A DNA stretch of 6,985 nucleotides from NAT127 sp041655035 (GTDB lineage Bacteria > Pseudomonadota > Gammaproteobacteria > Pseudomonadales > Porticoccaceae). Below the pieces are notes generated by a model that did not search any database, was not told where the DNA came from, and was given only the letters and a program-made list of their open reading frames with translations. Made by a program: the position numbers and the translations under genes. The stretch covers positions 1 to 6,985 of the forward strand of contig JBAZCN010000165.1 in assembly GCA_041655035.1 (NCBI GenBank), given 5' to 3'. Below, piece by piece: positions 5,572-6,985 of the stretch; position 1 is the first letter of the stretch, and the number at the start of each line of letters is the position of its first letter.

Positions 5572-5928
5572 TTATCCCTTCAATGCCGACAGAATTTCTT
5601 CGAGTTCGCTGATGGTCTGGTTGATCAGTTGGCGCACCTGGGTAGCCTCTTCCTTGGCATCCTCTCCGCCAAGACGCTGCCTGGCGCCGCCGATGGTAAA
5701 TCCCTGGTCATAGAGCAGAGAACGAATCTGGCGAATCAGCAGCACGTCCTGGCGCTGATAATAACGTCGATTGCCGCGCCGCTTTACCGGGTTGAGCATG
5801 GGAAACTCCTGCTCCCAATAACGCAACACGTGTGGTTTGACATCACAGAGCTCGCTCACCTCGCCAATGGTGAAGTAGCGTTTTCCCGGAATCGGGGGCA
5901 ACTGCTCGTTATTACTTGGTTCCAGCAT
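5572..5928 (-). CDS. MerR-family transcriptional regulator (the ihfA-linked type)
   Basis: A 118-aa protein with an N-terminal MerR winged helix-turn-helix: YFTIGEVSELCDVKPHVLRY (18-37), wing residues RRGNRRYY (50-57) and the second helical motif DVLLIRQIRSLLYDQGFTIG (61-80). A short C-terminal helix (about 91-116, glutamine and glutamate rich) is suited to dimerisation. There is no cysteine cluster or effector domain, so it is not a metal or drug sensor of the classic kind. It matches the short MerR-like protein commonly encoded after ihfA in gammaproteobacteria, whose targets are unknown. Its start overlaps the ihfA 3' end by 17 nt, and AGGG (5938-5941) sits 9 nt upstream, so it is probably translated from the pheST-ihfA transcript. 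Length and start fit the family. Confidence 0.93.
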   Translation of the reverse strand: MLEPSNNEQLPPIPGKRYFTIGEVSELCDVKPHVLRYWEQEFPMLNPVKRRGNRRYYQRQDVLLIRQIRSLLYDQGFTIGGARQRLGGEDAKEEATQVRQLINQTISELEEILSALKG

Positions 5929-6211
5929 AGCTTTCTACCCTGGCCTTCAGTTTTTGGCCCGGCTTGAAGGTAACCACGCGCCGGGCCGTGATAGGTATCT
6001 CCTCGCCGGTCTTGGGGTTCCGACCCGGTCGGGTGCTTTTGTCCCGCAGATCAAAATTTCCGAATCCCGACAACTTGACCTGTTCGTTATTTTCGAGCGC
6101 GCTGCGGATCTCTTCGAAGAAACTCTCGACGATCTCCTTGGCCTCACGCTTGTTGAGACCCAGTTCCTCGTACAACATTTCCGCCAGATCGGCTTTGGTC
6201 AAGGCTGACAT
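5912..6211 (-). CDS. ihfA: Integration host factor subunit alpha
   Basis: A 99-aa DNA-bending protein that pairs with IhfB and kinks DNA at specific sites in recombination, replication and transcription. The match to the enterobacterial protein is unmistakable: LTKADLAEMLYEELGL at the N-terminus, FFEEIRSALENNEQVKLSGF (31-50), GNFDLRDK (51-58), the beta-arm RPGRNPKTGEEIPITARRVV (61-80) with the intercalating Pro66 (equivalent to E. coli Pro65), and TFKPGQKLKARVE (81-93). The arm sequence RPGRNP and overall similarity separate it from HU and IhfB. The start follows AAGGGG (6220-6225) with 8 nt spacing, and lies 4 nt after the pheT stop, so it belongs to the pheST operon as in other gammaproteobacteria. 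Full length, no oddities. Confidence 0.98.
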   Translation of the reverse strand: MSALTKADLAEMLYEELGLNKREAKEIVESFFEEIRSALENNEQVKLSGFGNFDLRDKSTRPGRNPKTGEEIPITARRVVTFKPGQKLKARVESYAGTK

Positions 6212-6215
6212 CCAC

Positions 6216-6985
6216 TTATCCCCTTAGCGTAGCCTGAAATTTATCCTGGAGCGCCGCAATCACAGCATCCATCATCGCCGCAACTTCCGCCTCGTTTAGG
6301 GTGCGTGATTCATCTTGAAAGGTCAAGGCCATCGCCACACTTTTACTTTTAGTTTCAACACCTTTGCCTTGATAGACATCGAAGATTCTAAGATGGTTCA
6401 ACAACTCGCCCGCGGCATCGCGCACAGTGTCGAGCAGCGCACCGGCGGGCACGGTCTCGGCGACGATCACCGCGATATCCCTGCGCACCCCCGGAAAACG
6501 GCTGATCTCCCGGAACCGGGGGATGGCCGCCTCGCGCACGGCATCCAGGCGCAGCTCGAACAGATACACAGGGTGGTCGATATCGAGCTGTTTCTGGAGA
6601 CTCGGGTGCAACCTGCCGAGGTGGCCGAGCAATGTCTCGCCGCGCCAGATCGCGGCACTCTGCCCCGGGTGCAAGGCGGGGTGACCGGCGGGAACGAAGC
6701 GATAGGCCGACAACTCCGCCCCCAGGCCGAGCAGCGCTTCGACATGCCCTTTCAGATCGTAGAAATCGACTTTCTCCTTGCCGCCTGTCCAGCTCTCGGC
6801 GCTGCGTTCACCGTGGACCAGGCCGGCGACCACCGCTTCCTGCACCAGCGCGCCGCTGCCGTCCTGGATGAACCGCAGCCCCGTCTCGAACAGGAAGACC
6901 CGGCTCTGCTGGCGATTGAGGTTGTGCTGGAGAGCTGGAATCAAGCCCGACCACAAACTGGTGCGCATCACCGCCATGTCGCTGG
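6216..6985 (-). CDS. pheT: Phenylalanine-tRNA ligase beta subunit, C-terminal part
   Basis: The last roughly 256 residues of PheT (about 800 aa in full). The 5' part lies beyond the window edge at 6985. The subunit forms the (alpha-beta)2 enzyme that charges tRNA-Phe in the cytoplasm. SDMAVMRTSLWSGLIPALQ at the edge, followed by NRQQSRVFLFETGLRF, is the class II-like core region of the beta subunit. Further on come VDFYDLKGHVEALL, the HPALHPGQSAAI and LGHLGRLHPSL segments, and the C-terminal FDX-ACB tRNA-binding domain (FREISRFPGVRRDIAVIVAE through the C-terminal residues KFQATLRG). The stop TAA (6216-6218) sits within the ihfA ribosome-binding region, suggesting translational coupling to ihfA. 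No frameshift is seen in the visible part. Confidence 0.97.
   Translation of the reverse strand, partial: SDMAVMRTSLWSGLIPALQHNLNRQQSRVFLFETGLRFIQDGSGALVQEAVVAGLVHGERSAESWTGGKEKVDFYDLKGHVEALLGLGAELSAYRFVPAGHPALHPGQSAAIWRGETLLGHLGRLHPSLQKQLDIDHPVYLFELRLDAVREAAIPRFREISRFPGVRRDIAVIVAETVPAGALLDTVRDAAGELLNHLRIFDVYQGKGVETKSKSVAMALTFQDESRTLNEAEVAAMMDAVIAALQDKFQATLRG

Overview
The window reads as a GC-rich gammaproteobacterial chromosome segment in which every supported gene lies on the minus strand, so transcription runs from high to low coordinates. The order pheT - ihfA - small MerR-type regulator - tRNA-Pro is a well-known gammaproteobacterial arrangement (seen for example in pseudomonads). The IhfA sequence is close to the enterobacterial protein. 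I cannot name the genus; a marine gammaproteobacterium is a guess from style and GC content only.

Layout in the direction of transcription. (1) 6985-5572, core block: the 3' end of pheT, then ihfA starting 4 nt after the pheT stop, then a 118-aa MerR-family gene whose start overlaps the end of ihfA by 17 nt. (2) 5554-5371: a good sigma70-type promoter, tRNA-Pro(GGG) with encoded CCA, and a strong intrinsic terminator. (3) 5356-5162, no gene: a perfect 9-bp tandem repeat (7 full copies plus 6 bases), then about 125 bp that should hold the promoter of the next operon. (4) 5161-669, three tightly coupled genes: an ABC ATPase, an 845-aa double-FtsX permease (7-nt overlap), and an AttH/CrtC-type lipocalin-like lipoprotein (3-nt gap). 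(5) 666-549: a symmetrical 118-bp palindromic element, beginning 2 bp after the lipoprotein stop. (6) 530-1: the first part of a ceramidase-like (CREST superfamily) membrane hydrolase whose reading frame is broken near position 125. The gene continues beyond the window.

Functionally, the ATPase and permease resemble YbbA/YbbP, LolCDE and MacB, which act by mechanotransmission on periplasmic or membrane-embedded substrates rather than by classical transport. The lipoprotein belongs to a calycin-fold family and its tripartite neighbourhood recalls the Agrobacterium attEFGH genes. With a ceramidase-like hydrolase next in line, the simplest inference is an envelope lipid-handling module: a periplasmic lipid-binding or lipid-converting lipoprotein served by an FtsX-type ABC machine. 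The substrate is unknown.

The points most worth a second look are the 118-bp palindromic element between lipoprotein and ceramidase, the frameshift in the ceramidase gene, the two independent tandem repeats (one intergenic, one coding for an AHPSE tail on the ATPase), and the inner-membrane-retention-type Asp at +2 of the lipoprotein.
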